A stretch of DNA of 64,000 bases from Levilactobacillus andaensis (GCF_016861695.1 NZ_BOLP01000010.1:1-64000), one strand, 5' to 3'. Counted from the first letter of the stretch, positions 1-8,533 are shown. Notes: a model not told the origin generated them from the sequence alone. Made by a program: numbers and translations.

Positions 1-115
1 GGTTTGATACCAAGTATCAAACCGCCCTACACATATTTGGTTTGTCGAAACAATGTTCAGTTTTCAAAGGTCTACCAAGTTGTCAGAGAAGCAATTGCTC
101 CGTGACAACTTTTAA
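1..115 (-). ncRNA. rRNA operon leader (5' part of precursor)
   Basis: Read on the minus strand, the sequence after the -10 box at 116-121 contains GACCTTTGAAAACTGAACA, which resembles the conserved leader/boxA region that precedes 16S rRNA in lactobacilli. It runs leftward off the window. A 10-bp perfect inverted repeat (1-23, GGTTTGATAC with a 3-nt loop) is part of this leader. No open reading frame here is convincing. The 16S gene itself is not visible, so the assignment rests on promoter plus leader. Confidence 0.7.
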
Positions 116-144
116 AGTATATCATGTCGTCAAAACCTTGTCAA
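116..144 (-). promoter_or_regulatory. rRNA operon promoter P2
   Basis: Minus strand: -35 TTGACA (139-144), exactly 17 bp spacer, -10 TATACT (116-121). It is a near-consensus sigma-A promoter directly upstream of the rRNA-type leader. Confidence 0.8.
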
Positions 145-229
145 CAACTTTTTTAATTTCTTTTGAATATATATTCAATATTCAGGAAGCAATCAATTTC
201 GTCGATGTCGGTAACAGACAACATAAATC

Positions 230-258
230 ATTGTATCAGTTGCTGTTTAGCTCGTCAA
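230..258 (-). promoter_or_regulatory. rRNA operon promoter P1
   Basis: Minus strand: -35 TTGACG (253-258), 17 bp spacer, -10 TACAAT (230-235). It lies 114 bp upstream of P2, giving the tandem arrangement usual for rRNA operons. AT-rich sequence upstream may act as an UP element. Confidence 0.7.
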
Positions 259-469
259 GCACAAATTTCAATTTGTATGGCTATCCATAAATCTAATTTT
301 TATGCATTCGAGTTGTCGTAACGGCAACAGAGAATATCTTATCAATATTCCATGAACAGGTCAAGCAAAATCTGCAATAAAATTCACTAAAAATCAAAAC
401 TTGGTGTCACTGCTTATTAAAACGCCAATTTAACAGTATCCAGCCTCCCCTACCCGCGGCCATGACAAA

Positions 470-498
470 CAAAAAAGACACCCCATTAGGATGTCTCT
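470..498 (-). terminator. terminator of ppiB-cvfD operon
   Basis: Minus strand hairpin GACATCC-TAAT-GGGGTGTC followed by TTTTTT. The stop codon TAA of the S1-domain gene (486-488) sits in the loop, so the left arm of the stem is coding. Confidence 0.8.
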
Positions 499-872
499 GA
501 TTGCTCTAACTGTCGTAGTGCTTCAGCCTTCCAGCCTTCCAAGCGATCAGCAATTGGTTTGAACCCAATGTTGACCCGATGATTGGTCCAGTAATGCCGA
601 TGTTGATGTTCGCTCAACTCAGTGCCATGTTCCACGTGCTCTAAGCACCGAATCGACAAACTAATTTTCCCTGTATACTCATCAACGTCTAAAACAACGA
701 CATTGACCTCTTGATTAACCTTAAGGTAGTCATGAATATCTTTAACATAACCACAATGGCACTCTGAAATATGAATGAGACCTTGCCGGTGACCGCCTAA
801 GCTCACAAATGCGCCGTATGGTTGAATCCCGGTAATACGTCCCGTGACCCGCTGGCCGATTGCAAATGCCAT
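486..872 (-). CDS. S1 domain RNA-binding protein (CvfD/YugI family)
   Basis: Protein of 128 residues. Residues 1-75 form a single S1 RNA-binding fold, beginning GQRVTGRITGIQPYGAFVSL and continuing to the typical KISLSIR strand. The remainder is a short His-rich and Glu-rich tail. This is the size and layout of the general stress protein 13/CvfD family, which binds RNA and acts as a post-transcriptional regulator in other Firmicutes; no target is visible here. The ATG start follows AAGGAAGG. The gene lies 31 bp after ppiB, so the two are probably cotranscribed, and the operon terminator overlaps the last codons. Confidence 0.85.
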   Translation of the reverse strand: MAFAIGQRVTGRITGIQPYGAFVSLGGHRQGLIHISECHCGYVKDIHDYLKVNQEVNVVVLDVDEYTGKISLSIRCLEHVEHGTELSEHQHRHYWTNHRVNIGFKPIADRLEGWKAEALRQLEQSETS

Positions 873-903
873 GCGTTCACCTTCCTTCTATAAAGAATCG
901 TTC

Positions 904-1491
904 TTATTCAGTAACCGTAACTTTATCCATTGTAACTGGTGTTGCTGGTTGGTCGCTAGCATCAGTCTTCACCTTGGCAATGGCATCAACAATGTCCATC
1001 CCCTTGATGACTTGACCAAATACCGTGTGCCGGAAGTCCAGCCATGGTGTACCACCATCTTTGTAAGCATCAACGATTTCTTCGGGGAACCCGGCGTCCT
1101 TCATTTGTGCCTGCATTTGGTCGGTCATATCTTTGTCTTGGACGATAAAGAATTGACTACCATTTGTGTTAGGACCAGCGTTAGCCATCGAAACGGCCCC
1201 CCGCAGGTTGTATAACTCTTGCGAAAATTCATCCTCAAACGGTTGACCCCAGATGCTCTCGCCACCCATACCGGTACCGGTAGGATCGCCACCCTGAATC
1301 ATAAAGTTTGGAATGACCCGGTGAAAGGTCAGGCCATCGTAGTAGCCTGCCTTTGCATGAGTCACAAAGTTTTCAACTGTCTTTGGTGCTTGCTCGGGGA
1401 AGAGCTGCAGCTGAATGGTTCCCATGGACGTTTCAATCGTTACTTGCGGACCCCTGGCGTTAGCCAAATCAATTTGTGGAAACTTTGTCAT
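904..1491 (-). CDS. ppiB: peptidyl-prolyl cis-trans isomerase, cyclophilin type
   Basis: Cytoplasmic cyclophilin of 195 residues, with no signal peptide. It catalyses cis-trans isomerisation of Xaa-Pro bonds during folding. The catalytic arginine is in [14 protein letters not shown] (Arg58, with Phe63 and Gln66), and the substrate pocket signature GSQFFI is at 111-116. The ATG start is preceded by TGGAGG. The gene has its own promoter (1532-1560) and leads a two-gene operon with the S1-domain gene. The family is clear; the in vivo clients cannot be inferred. Confidence 0.95.
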   Translation of the reverse strand: MTKFPQIDLANARGPQVTIETSMGTIQLQLFPEQAPKTVENFVTHAKAGYYDGLTFHRVIPNFMIQGGDPTGTGMGGESIWGQPFEDEFSQELYNLRGAVSMANAGPNTNGSQFFIVQDKDMTDQMQAQMKDAGFPEEIVDAYKDGGTPWLDFRHTVFGQVIKGMDIVDAIAKVKTDASDQPATPVTMDKVTVTE

Positions 1492-1531
1492 AATTATCCT
1501 CCATATCTTTTAAACACTTTCTGTCTCTACT

Positions 1532-1560
1532 ATTATCACCGCCATTAAGAAAAAATGCAA
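1532..1560 (-). promoter_or_regulatory. promoter of ppiB operon
   Basis: Minus strand -35 TTGCAT (1555-1560), 17 bp spacer, -10 GATAAT (1532-1537), 41 bp upstream of the start codon. Confidence 0.65.
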
Positions 1561-1572
1561 CTCACGGCATCG

Positions 1573-1582
1573 GTGCTATACT
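1573..1582 (+). promoter_or_regulatory. extended -10 promoter of the PgpA-like gene
   Basis: Plus strand TGCTATACT, an extended -10 element with TATACT at 1577-1582, 37 bp upstream of the ATG at 1620. No good -35 is present. It is divergent from the ppiB promoter. Confidence 0.5.
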
Positions 1583-1619
1583 AGTAGATAACACTTATTT
1601 TTGATGGAGGAACCTATTT

Positions 1620-2129
1620 ATGACTAAACCAACTACCGCCTTAAACGAACGGACCGTTGACCTGCTTAAGCAACGGGGCGTTTCCTTAGACGCCATCGCC
1701 GAACTCGTCATCTTCTTACAAAAAGACTATATTCACGACCTCACGTTAGCCGAGGCCGAAGACAGCGTCCAAAACGTCCTTCGGAAACGAGAAGTTCAGA
1801 ATGCCATTATTACTGGTATTCAACTCGACATTGCCGCCGAAAGACACGAGCTACTTGAGCCACTGCAAACCATCGTCGAACGTGATGAAGGCCTCTATGG
1901 CGTAGATGAGACCATGGCGCTTTCCATCGTCGACATCTACGGTTCGATCGGTTTTACCAACTACGGCTACATCGACCGCGTCAAACCCGGCATCTTAGCC
2001 CACCTTAATGCCCATGAGCCTGGTATCATCCACACCTTCCTCGATGACCTAGTTGGTGCCGTGGCAGCCGCAGCAGCTGCCCGTCTCGCCCACGATGACC
2101 GCGGTGAACAGGACACGCCTTTCCAATAA
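1620..2129 (+). CDS. phosphatidylglycerophosphatase A family protein (YutG-like)
   Basis: Protein of 169 residues with the layout of Bacillus YutG. The conserved blocks are an N-terminal LKQRGVSLDAIAELV helix, KREVQNAIITGIQLD (about 58-72), DEGLYGVDE (about 90-98), and SIVDIYGSIGFTNYGYIDR, followed by a C-terminal HTFLDDLVGAVAAAAAARLAH helix. The family is related to PgpA, which dephosphorylates phosphatidylglycerol phosphate, and a lipid phosphatase role is inferred from that relation only. pgsA, the preceding step, is also in this window (61514). The start has GGAGG 9 nt upstream. Confidence 0.8.
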   Translation: MTKPTTALNERTVDLLKQRGVSLDAIAELVIFLQKDYIHDLTLAEAEDSVQNVLRKREVQNAIITGIQLDIAAERHELLEPLQTIVERDEGLYGVDETMALSIVDIYGSIGFTNYGYIDRVKPGILAHLNAHEPGIIHTFLDDLVGAVAAAAAARLAHDDRGEQDTPFQ

Positions 2130-2162
2130 ACGTCATGTTTTTCTTAAGTTTCACTGTACCTG

Positions 2163-2191
2163 CTGACGGCGGGATAAAAACTTACTACAAT
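2163..2191 (+). promoter_or_regulatory. promoter of dedA gene
   Basis: -35 CTGACG (2163-2168), 17 bp spacer, -10 TACAAT (2186-2191), 52 bp upstream of the start codon. Confidence 0.5.
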
Positions 2192-2243
2192 GTGGGTACA
2201 GTCAGATTCGCTTAATTCAGTTTAATTTATAAGGAGTAACTTA

Positions 2244-2912
2244 ATGGGATACCTAATCGATTTCGTCTTACACATCGATGATCACCTGGTCAACATCGTC
2301 AACACCTTTGGCAATTCGACCTACCTGATTCTCTTTGCCATCGTCTTCGTTGAGACGGGTGCTGTGATTCTACCGTTTCTACCCGGTGACTCACTACTGT
2401 TCGCTGCGGCCGCATTAGCCGCCAACCCGGCATACGGGCTGAACATTTGGATTTTTAGTGGTCTCTTCTTGTTTGCAGCCATTGCCGGCGACTCCTTGAA
2501 CTTCTATTTGGGAGGAAAGGCTGGCGCGGCGTTATCTAACCATTCTTGGTTTGGTCGACTGATCAATAAGGATAAACTCGCCCAGTCCGAAAAATTCTTC
2601 CGTAAACACGGACCATTAGCCATCTTCTTAGGTCGTTTCATGCCCATCATTCGGACATTCGTTCCCTTTACCGCTGCGGGATCACAATTCCCCTACCGGC
2701 GTTTCATCGCTTACAACGCCAGCGCCGCGATCACTTGGGTCTTCATCTGCAGTGGCGGGGGCTACTTCTTCGGTAACATCCCCTTTGTCAAAGCCCACTT
2801 TTCCGCCGTTGTGCTGGGAATCATCGTCATTTCCTTGATTCCAGCCATCGTTGGTTGGTTAAAGGGCCGTCGTCATCCGCAAGCGCCTAACCGCGTCCCA
2901 GAAGATGACTAA
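2244..2912 (+). CDS. DedA family integral membrane protein
   Basis: Protein of 222 residues with several hydrophobic segments and the DedA signature. There is an acidic residue in a re-entrant segment (FVETGAVILPFLPGDS, 35-50) and the GRFMPIIRTFVP motif (130-141), whose two arginines are essential in characterised members. DedA proteins include undecaprenyl phosphate and phospholipid flippases/transporters and affect envelope homeostasis and proton-motive force. Which lipid this one moves cannot be read from sequence. Start after AAGGAG. A strong terminator follows. Confidence 0.9.
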   Translation: MGYLIDFVLHIDDHLVNIVNTFGNSTYLILFAIVFVETGAVILPFLPGDSLLFAAAALAANPAYGLNIWIFSGLFLFAAIAGDSLNFYLGGKAGAALSNHSWFGRLINKDKLAQSEKFFRKHGPLAIFLGRFMPIIRTFVPFTAAGSQFPYRRFIAYNASAAITWVFICSGGGYFFGNIPFVKAHFSAVVLGIIVISLIPAIVGWLKGRRHPQAPNRVPEDD

Positions 2913-2933
2913 CTTCACCTCAGACATGTAAAC

Positions 2934-2975
2934 AGGCAGCATCGTCAGTAATTTGCGACGATGCTGCCTATTTTT
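2934..2975. terminator. bidirectional terminator between convergent genes
   Basis: A perfect 12-bp stem GGCAGCATCGTC (2935-2946) pairs with GACGATGCTGCC (2957-2968), followed on the plus strand by TATTTTTT. It ends the dedA transcript and probably also the convergent operon ending at 2975. Confidence 0.9.
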
Positions 2976-3604
2976 TATGCATTTTTAATGGCACGTTTGC
3001 CCCGCCAATACAGGATACCCACACCGATTTCAAATAGCGCAAAGGCTAAAATGAAACAGTGAAGGAAAAAGACGTCCGGTAATGCCGTAATGATCGGGTC
3101 TAAGTCCGGATCAAATAACCAATCGTTGTTCCGGAAAAGGACCTTGTGAAAGGCCACAAAGAAGCCGTTGAAGTTGACCGCCATCATCGCTGCCAGCACC
3201 AGCGGGACCACCGCAGCAATCTGTGCCGAGCGCATCAGGCGCCACTGCTCCGCACGCTGGTGGAGTTGACGCAGATACAGTCCAGCCGGAATCACCGTCA
3301 CCAGTAAAACGACATTATTTAGTAGGAATAGGCGTTTCACGTCCGCAAAATGAATCATCCCCGTATATGACGTGGGAAAATCACTCATATTGAGGTTGGT
3401 GATCCATGGTAATTCGAGATAGCCCAACATCTGGTAATAATTATGCATGATGCGGTTGGGCGTCATCTGCACCAGATGCGTGATTCCTAGCCAATGGATG
3501 TCTAGCCGGTATAGCCAAACGGCATTGATGGTCAACGTGATACTCACGGTAATCAACGCTAACATCAGGACGGTCACCCCGCCCCAGCGATTTAACCTAC
3601 TCAC
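2975..3604 (-). CDS. TIGR01906-type integral membrane protein
   Basis: Protein of 209 residues with a membrane segment near residues 10-30 and three more around 95-110, 128-145 and 180-200. An extracytoplasmic loop follows the first segment. It matches in size and position the lactobacillar TIGR01906 family, which has no known function. GTG start after GAGGTGGGG, overlapping the end of the HAD gene by 8 bp, so translation is probably coupled. It is the last gene of the yunD-yutD-yutF operon. Confidence 0.75.
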   Translation of the reverse strand: MSRLNRWGGVTVLMLALITVSITLTINAVWLYRLDIHWLGITHLVQMTPNRIMHNYYQMLGYLELPWITNLNMSDFPTSYTGMIHFADVKRLFLLNNVVLLVTVIPAGLYLRQLHQRAEQWRLMRSAQIAAVVPLVLAAMMAVNFNGFFVAFHKVLFRNNDWLFDPDLDPIITALPDVFFLHCFILAFALFEIGVGILYWRGKRAIKNA

Positions 3605-4388
3605 GCGGCCCCACCTCTAAGTCCCATTGATCCAGCGAAGGAATCGTATACGTTGGCTGAATCTTCTCTTGGGCGACCTGTTCGGGGGTGGAGACCCCGG
3701 TATAAACCAGCAAAGTATCCACACCAGCGTGAATTCCCGCAAGAATGTCCGTCTGGTAGTTATCCCCCACCATCAGCGCATTCTCTGGGGCAATTCCCAA
3801 TTGGGTCAACGAGTTCTGTAAGATGATCGGTTCTGGCTTACCCACAAAGATCGGTGCGGTCTGTGTCGCGTAACGGACAAGGTCCACTAAGGCCCCGGCC
3901 CCCGGCATCAGTCCCCGGGCCTTCGGAATATTTGAATCCGAATTCGTCCCAATAAACGTTGACCCACTACGAATCGCCAGAATGGCCTTGGCAAACTTCT
4001 CATAGGTCACATCGCTATCCAAGCCCACGACCACGTAACGCGGATGTTCTTCGTCGACCGTAAATCCCTTGGCCGTCAACGCTTGTCGCAAGCCGATTTC
4101 ACCGACAACGTAGACGGTGCGTTCGCCATCACCCGCGTGCTGGTCCAAGAAGTCGGCCGTCGCGAGCCCCGCCGTGTAGACATTATCGGTCGTCACATGA
4201 ATGTCGTGATTATTCGCTAGATTAGCGACCACGTCTACGGGCAGCTTCGTCGTATTATTCGTCACAAATTTAAACGCCGTACCGGTTGCCTGGAGGCGTT
4301 CAATGAACCGTTTCGCTGCCGGGTAACGCTTCGATCCCGCGTAAACCGTTCCGTCCAAGTCAATCAAATAGGCCTGATAATCTTTCAC
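3597..4388 (-). CDS. HAD superfamily IIA sugar-phosphatase-like hydrolase (YutF/NagD type)
   Basis: Protein of 263 residues. Motif I is IDLDGTVY (Asp10 nucleophile, Asp12 acid/base), motif II TNNTT (43-47), and motif IV GDNYQTDI near residue 208. A cap domain lies between motifs II and III, as in TIGR01457. Members dephosphorylate small phosphorylated metabolites; the substrate here is unknown. GTG start after GGGAGAG. It overlaps the next gene and follows yutD by 12 bp. Confidence 0.9.
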   Translation of the reverse strand: MKDYQAYLIDLDGTVYAGSKRYPAAKRFIERLQATGTAFKFVTNNTTKLPVDVVANLANNHDIHVTTDNVYTAGLATADFLDQHAGDGERTVYVVGEIGLRQALTAKGFTVDEEHPRYVVVGLDSDVTYEKFAKAILAIRSGSTFIGTNSDSNIPKARGLMPGAGALVDLVRYATQTAPIFVGKPEPIILQNSLTQLGIAPENALMVGDNYQTDILAGIHAGVDTLLVYTGVSTPEQVAQEKIQPTYTIPSLDQWDLEVGPRE

Positions 4389-4400
4389 CGCAAACTCTCC

Positions 4401-5144
4401 CTAATCTTCTTTTTTCTGCCGAATGGTAAAGTGACGCCGACCCTGACCACCGGAAGCAACCGTCACGGTCTTCGTGGTCTGTTGCGCTGGCTTCACCGTT
4501 GTTCGCCGTTCTTCGGTATACGGATGGCTCGTATTCCGGTGACGGGAACGCCGCCGACGTCGATGTTGACTGTTATTGTTATTATTGCTGTTGTTATTAT
4601 TGCTGTTGTTAGTCGCATGCTGCGCTGTCTGTGGCGATTTTTCATGCGTAGCGGCGACTGGTGCTTTAGCGGTCGACTTGGCCCCTGTCGCCTTAGCGGT
4701 AACCGGTTGGGTCGTTGCCGCGTGTGACGCCACATTTTCTGCTGGCTTGCGCCGACGTCGACTCCGCCGAGGTTTCGGCGCCGTTTTGACGTCTAAATTG
4801 TGCAGGATAAAATAAGCACAACCAAAGTTACACGATTCATACAGATAATCCTGCACCGAATCAATCTGGTTTTGCTTAGCTCCCGCCCGGTCCTCCGCGT
4901 AAAATCCCTTGAGACGTAACTGTTCGAATCCCCAGTCACCCACAATGTAATCAAATTTACTTAAAATCGTACTGAAGCGCCGCGAAAATTCGGCAAAATC
5001 AAAGCCATCACGGACGTTCGTGACCACCTCATAGGGATGGCCATTGATGGTCAGATGCGTTTCATCCACCCGAACTACTTCGGCGGCTGGTTCTCGGTTT
5101 TCTCGTTGTTCAGCAACTAAGGCTTCTAAATCTTTGCGATCCAC
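4401..5144 (-). CDS. YutD-like protein (DUF1027) with Asn-rich basic tail
   Basis: The N-terminal half (about 30-120) is the YutD domain: INGHPYEVVTNVRDGFDFAEF, then YIVGDWGFEQLRLKGFY and the Cys-containing YESCNFGCAYFILHN. The function is unknown. After about residue 125 comes a low-complexity extension with Arg/Lys clusters, an Ala/Thr-rich stretch and an Asn/Ser run followed by RRRRRSRHR. I prefer the GTG start at 5144, which has AAAGGA 8 nt upstream; the ATG three codons earlier directly abuts that Shine-Dalgarno. Third-to-last gene of the yunD operon. Confidence 0.85.
   Translation of the reverse strand: MDRKDLEALVAEQRENREPAAEVVRVDETHLTINGHPYEVVTNVRDGFDFAEFSRRFSTILSKFDYIVGDWGFEQLRLKGFYAEDRAGAKQNQIDSVQDYLYESCNFGCAYFILHNLDVKTAPKPRRSRRRRKPAENVASHAATTQPVTAKATGAKSTAKAPVAATHEKSPQTAQHATNNSNNNNSNNNNNSQHRRRRRSRHRNTSHPYTEERRTTVKPAQQTTKTVTVASGGQGRRHFTIRQKKED
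4570..4620. repeat. trinucleotide-type low-complexity run in yutD
   Basis: Repeats of TTATTATTGCTGTTG-like triplets encode the Asn/Ser run of the YutD tail. This kind of tract can change length by slippage in steps of 3 bp without a frameshift. Confidence 0.7.
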
Positions 5145-5158
5145 CGTCGTCATCCTTT

Positions 5159-6547
5159 CTACTTGTCAGCTAACGGATAGTGGCGTGCCAAATACTTGGC
5201 AAACACTTCCCGCAAGAGGTCTTGATATAAAATATGATTTTCTCCCACGATGGAGATGGTCGGGAAGAAGGGAATGAACAAATAATGGTCCAACACGGCC
5301 AACTTATACTGCCGGTTAGGTGAAAGTGGCTCACCCCGCCAAGTGACTTGATGCGTCTGGGCATCATAGGCAATGCCCAGATAGTTCAATTCCCCAAAGA
5401 TCTTTCCCCGGAAGCCCATCCCCTTTTGCGGAAAGCGCCGCAAGAAGAGCCGCATGAGTTCGAACTCCTGGACCAACCGCCACAGGTCATAGCCGTTTAG
5501 GGTGACCGTCATGACGTGCATGTTGTGGGGTAAAAGGTCGTGTAATTGCCGCTGATTGACCACGCCACGAGGCAGGTCTTCGAGAAACAAGCCGGCGTTT
5601 AACACCGCGGCCTGGGTTCCCGCATACTCCGCAATGGCGTGCAAGCCCTCGCGTACCAACCGGGGTTGGCCGATGGGGTCCGCCTCCATTGCCACGGGAA
5701 GATCCGCTACCCGTTGTTCGGATAAGATGGATTCACCAAGTGTTTGCAGGCCATCGATTTCGGCCTGGTCTTCGGGTTGTTCCGGCAAGGTCGCCGTTTC
5801 CACAACACCAGCCGTGGCCGATTCGACAGTATGGTCCGCCGTCACGGTCAGTTCAATTTTTCCCACGTAACGCCCAAATTTTCCAGCGGCGGCCAGCAGA
5901 CTGTGCTGGTCCTGCTCACCGTGGGGCAATAAATGGTGGGTGTGACTACCAATGATGACTGTCACCTGCGGAAACCGCTTAGCAATCTGCCGGTCAACGT
6001 CCAATCCCAAATGAGACAGCAGAACACAGGCGTCGGCTTCCTCGGCATACTTCGCTAGCAGGTCACTGAGCGCCTGATTCACGCCGATCGGTTCCCACCC
6101 TGCTAACGGATAGGTCAACTTGTACGGCGCGGTCAATCCTAGCACGAGCAATTTCGTCCCGGCCTTGGTCGTGAACAACTCGTGATCAAGTGCCCACTTA
6201 GGCTGCTCGCGAGTATCCTCGGTAAGAATATTCCCGACAATCACCGGAAAGTTGGCGTGGTCATACAGATGATCCAACTGGGCCCGCATAAAACCGAGGC
6301 CTTCATTATTACCGATAGTGACCGCATCATAACCGATCTGGTTCATCAACTCCACGTTTTTCTGCCCGTTCGTCGCTTCACTCACGGGATGGACCCGATC
6401 CACGTGGTCACCGAGGTCAAAGGTGAACACCGTGTGGCCCGCCGCCTGCGCTTGGGCCTTACTCGTCGCCAAATAACGCCGAATGCGCGGCCAATTCTCA
6501 AAGTGTGAGTGCAGGTCGTTCGTATGCAAGATGGTAATCCGTTCCAT
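5159..6547 (-). CDS. metallophosphatase/5'-nucleotidase family protein (YunD)
   Basis: Protein of 462 residues. The N-terminal calcineurin-like domain has HTNDLHSHF (8-16), DLGDHVDR (about 44), GNNEG, LSHLG and GSHTHH as metal ligands. The C-terminal 5'-nucleotidase domain (about 290-462) ends with the substrate-binding FFPTISIVGEN region. It has no signal peptide or anchor, so unlike secreted UshA-type enzymes it should be cytoplasmic. The natural nucleotide substrate is not known from sequence. ATG after GAGGAG; first gene of a four-gene operon with yutD, yutF and the membrane protein. Confidence 0.9.
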   Translation of the reverse strand: MERITILHTNDLHSHFENWPRIRRYLATSKAQAQAAGHTVFTFDLGDHVDRVHPVSEATNGQKNVELMNQIGYDAVTIGNNEGLGFMRAQLDHLYDHANFPVIVGNILTEDTREQPKWALDHELFTTKAGTKLLVLGLTAPYKLTYPLAGWEPIGVNQALSDLLAKYAEEADACVLLSHLGLDVDRQIAKRFPQVTVIIGSHTHHLLPHGEQDQHSLLAAAGKFGRYVGKIELTVTADHTVESATAGVVETATLPEQPEDQAEIDGLQTLGESILSEQRVADLPVAMEADPIGQPRLVREGLHAIAEYAGTQAAVLNAGLFLEDLPRGVVNQRQLHDLLPHNMHVMTVTLNGYDLWRLVQEFELMRLFLRRFPQKGMGFRGKIFGELNYLGIAYDAQTHQVTWRGEPLSPNRQYKLAVLDHYLFIPFFPTISIVGENHILYQDLLREVFAKYLARHYPLADK

Positions 6548-6577
6548 GTTCTCATTCTCCTCTTAACACTGATTTTA

Positions 6578-6606
6578 ATCCTACGGCATCGGGGAGAAAC
6601 GGTCAA
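6578..6606 (-). promoter_or_regulatory. promoter of yunD operon
   Basis: Minus strand -35 TTGACC (6601-6606), 17 bp spacer, -10 TAGGAT (6578-6583), ending 31 nt before the start codon. Confidence 0.6.
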
Positions 6607-6609
6607 GCG

Positions 6610-7218
6610 CTATTGCTTGTCGCGGAACTCTTGCGCCTTGCCGGTCACCATTTGTTCGATCTCACTGGTAGAAAATGGCGTACCAAATGGGACTTGTTCG
6701 TCCAAATACCGTTGTTCGGGCGTGTCGACACCGACATTAATATTTTCTTTGACCGGCACTGCATAGTGGTGAATATGACCGTGTAAGTTGATGATCTGGT
6801 TCACAATTCCCATCATCATTGGGTAATGCGTCATGTAATACTGCCGATGGTCGTACTTGATCAGCACGCCCACATCATGAAAGGCAAACTTCGGCTGACC
6901 GTGATCGATGGGGTTGTGGGCGGCTAGGTACTTAAAGAGTGCCCGACTGTCATGGTTACCTTTGATCAACTCCAAATGGCCGTTTAACTGGGACAAGACG
7001 TCGGCGACCGCCTCATCGGATTTCACGGCGGGCTTCGTAAAGTACAGTGCGATGTCACCCAGGTGATAGACGGTGTCGGTTGGCGCCACGCGAGCATTCC
7101 AGTTATCAATAATTGTTTGGTTCATTTCTTCCACATTAGCAAAGGGCCTTGGGGCAAAATCATTGTCCCCTAATAGGTCGGCGTGGAAAAAGTGTGTATC
7201 CGAGGTAAAGTATTGCAT
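6610..7218 (-). CDS. calcineurin-like phosphoesterase
   Basis: Protein of 202 residues with the metallophosphoesterase metal-binding set: SDTHFFH (6-12), HLGDIAL, KGNHD, TH(Y)P and HGHIHH. This resembles the COG4186 group of predicted phosphoesterases. The substrate is unknown. ATG after AAGGGGGAG. It lies 12 bp after the aldo/keto reductase gene and is likely cotranscribed with it. Confidence 0.85.
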   Translation of the reverse strand: MQYFTSDTHFFHADLLGDNDFAPRPFANVEEMNQTIIDNWNARVAPTDTVYHLGDIALYFTKPAVKSDEAVADVLSQLNGHLELIKGNHDSRALFKYLAAHNPIDHGQPKFAFHDVGVLIKYDHRQYYMTHYPMMMGIVNQIINLHGHIHHYAVPVKENINVGVDTPEQRYLDEQVPFGTPFSTSEIEQMVTGKAQEFRDKQ

Positions 7219-7230
7219 GTGAACTCCCCC

Positions 7231-8079
7231 TTAAAGGATATCGAGTGGTTGTTTACTTGTGGGGGCCGGGAACTCGGCGTCTAAGGCGGCCAACTCGGCA
7301 GCGCTCAACGTCAGGTCCGCAGCGGCCACATTTTGCTCCATGTGCGTCACGGAACTCGTCTGGGGAATCGCCAAGACTTGCGGGTTACGGATGACCCATG
7401 CCAGTAAGACTTGGTAGATGGTGGCATGATGCGCCTGCGCAATCTGCTGAACAATGGGGGTCGTGGTCAAATGATGGCCCCAGGAATCTCCCTGAGCAAT
7501 TGGCGAGTACGCAATCAGTGGCAAGTCATGTTCCCGCTGCCAAGGTAAGACGGCATAATCTAAGCCCCGGCTACCCAAGTGGTAAAGGTCTTCGTTGGCA
7601 ACGGCTTGGTCACCACCGGGTAAGGCCCAGAGTTCTTCTAAATCGGCAATGTCAAAATTAGAGATTCCCCAAGACCGAATCTTACCGGTCTTCTGTAAGC
7701 GCTGGAGCTCGGTGACCGTTTCGGCTAGTGGCACATTGCCCCGCCAGTGGTAGAGGTAAAGGTCGAGGTAGTCCGTTCGTAAGCGCTGGAGACTAGCATC
7801 CAGACTGGCTTCCATGCGCCGTTGCGAGGCATTTTCCGGTAAAACTTTAGAAATCAGAAAAATGTCGTCTCGCTTAAAGGGGGTCAACGCCTCGCCCACT
7901 AGGTTTTCGGATTTTCCGGAACCGTACATTTCGGCCGTATCCACGACCCGGGCACCAGCGGAAATGCCAGCTTGAATCGCGGCAATTTCGGTTTCTCTCT
8001 GGGCCGCCCGCTCGCCCATGTGCCAGGTGCCGATGCCCATAGCAGGGACCTGTTGACCAGCAATTTTAACTTGTTTCAT
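7231..8079 (-). CDS. aldo/keto reductase
   Basis: Protein of 282 residues, a (beta/alpha)8 NADPH-dependent oxidoreductase. The catalytic tetrad is Asp47, Tyr52 (in DTAEMYGSGKSE), Lys78 (LISKVLP) and His111 (LYHW). A cofactor-binding segment lies near IPQTSSVTHMEQN. The substrate carbonyl is not predictable. I chose ATG at 8079, with GGGG 9 nt upstream; an in-frame GTG one codon earlier is an alternative. Confidence 0.9.
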   Translation of the reverse strand: MKQVKIAGQQVPAMGIGTWHMGERAAQRETEIAAIQAGISAGARVVDTAEMYGSGKSENLVGEALTPFKRDDIFLISKVLPENASQRRMEASLDASLQRLRTDYLDLYLYHWRGNVPLAETVTELQRLQKTGKIRSWGISNFDIADLEELWALPGGDQAVANEDLYHLGSRGLDYAVLPWQREHDLPLIAYSPIAQGDSWGHHLTTTPIVQQIAQAHHATIYQVLLAWVIRNPQVLAIPQTSSVTHMEQNVAAADLTLSAAELAALDAEFPAPTSKQPLDIL

Positions 8080-8082
8080 CAC

Positions 8083-8533
8083 TTAACACCCCGTTTGAAT
8101 TAGTTACCTTTATCGTAGCACTTCCGCCCCGCTTTCGCTGTTATCACGTCATTTAGATCAAAGACAGTGAAAAATGGTCGCACTGCGACTGTGCTTTCTT
8201 TATAGCAAAGTGTGAAAACTAGTCTCACTCCCCAAATCTAGTCAGGCCTTTTGTAAATTCACTACGCATAACCCACTAAAACAATTTTGGGAAGTTTCAC
8301 CCTTCCAGTAAGTTTTTGACTTAGCTAGCTGTAACTATCGCATACCGTTCAACCGACTAAAAAATAGACTGCCCAACTATACGTTCCACAATCAATACTA
8401 ACGAATGGTCCCATAGAAAGCCCACCTGCCAACCTGGAACTATCGCTCAACTTCAAATTAGGGTCAAAAAAGAGGTGCCCATCAATAACTCATGTTACGT
8501 CACTGACCGACACCTCATTATTTTCAATTTAGA
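8083..8533. other. intergenic region, no gene seen
   Basis: No reading frame or repeat-family member was recognised. The right end holds the terminator of the permease gene (8465-8516). The left end presumably carries the promoter of the aldo/keto reductase operon, but no convincing -35/-10 pair is visible. Confidence 0.6.
8465..8516 (-). terminator. terminator of amino acid permease gene
   Basis: On the minus strand GAGGTGTC pairs with GGGCACCTC around a second inner stem (TCAGTGAC/GTTATTGA), followed by TTTTTT. Confidence 0.8.

Noticed and set aside
42-290. 82-codon plus-strand open frame
   Set aside because: Lies antisense across two rRNA-type promoters, with no ribosome binding site and no protein-like composition.
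8180-8195. GTCGCACTGCGAC near 8.19 kb resembling the repeat's CGCACTGCGG end
   Set aside because: Only nine bases match and no module A or B sequence follows.
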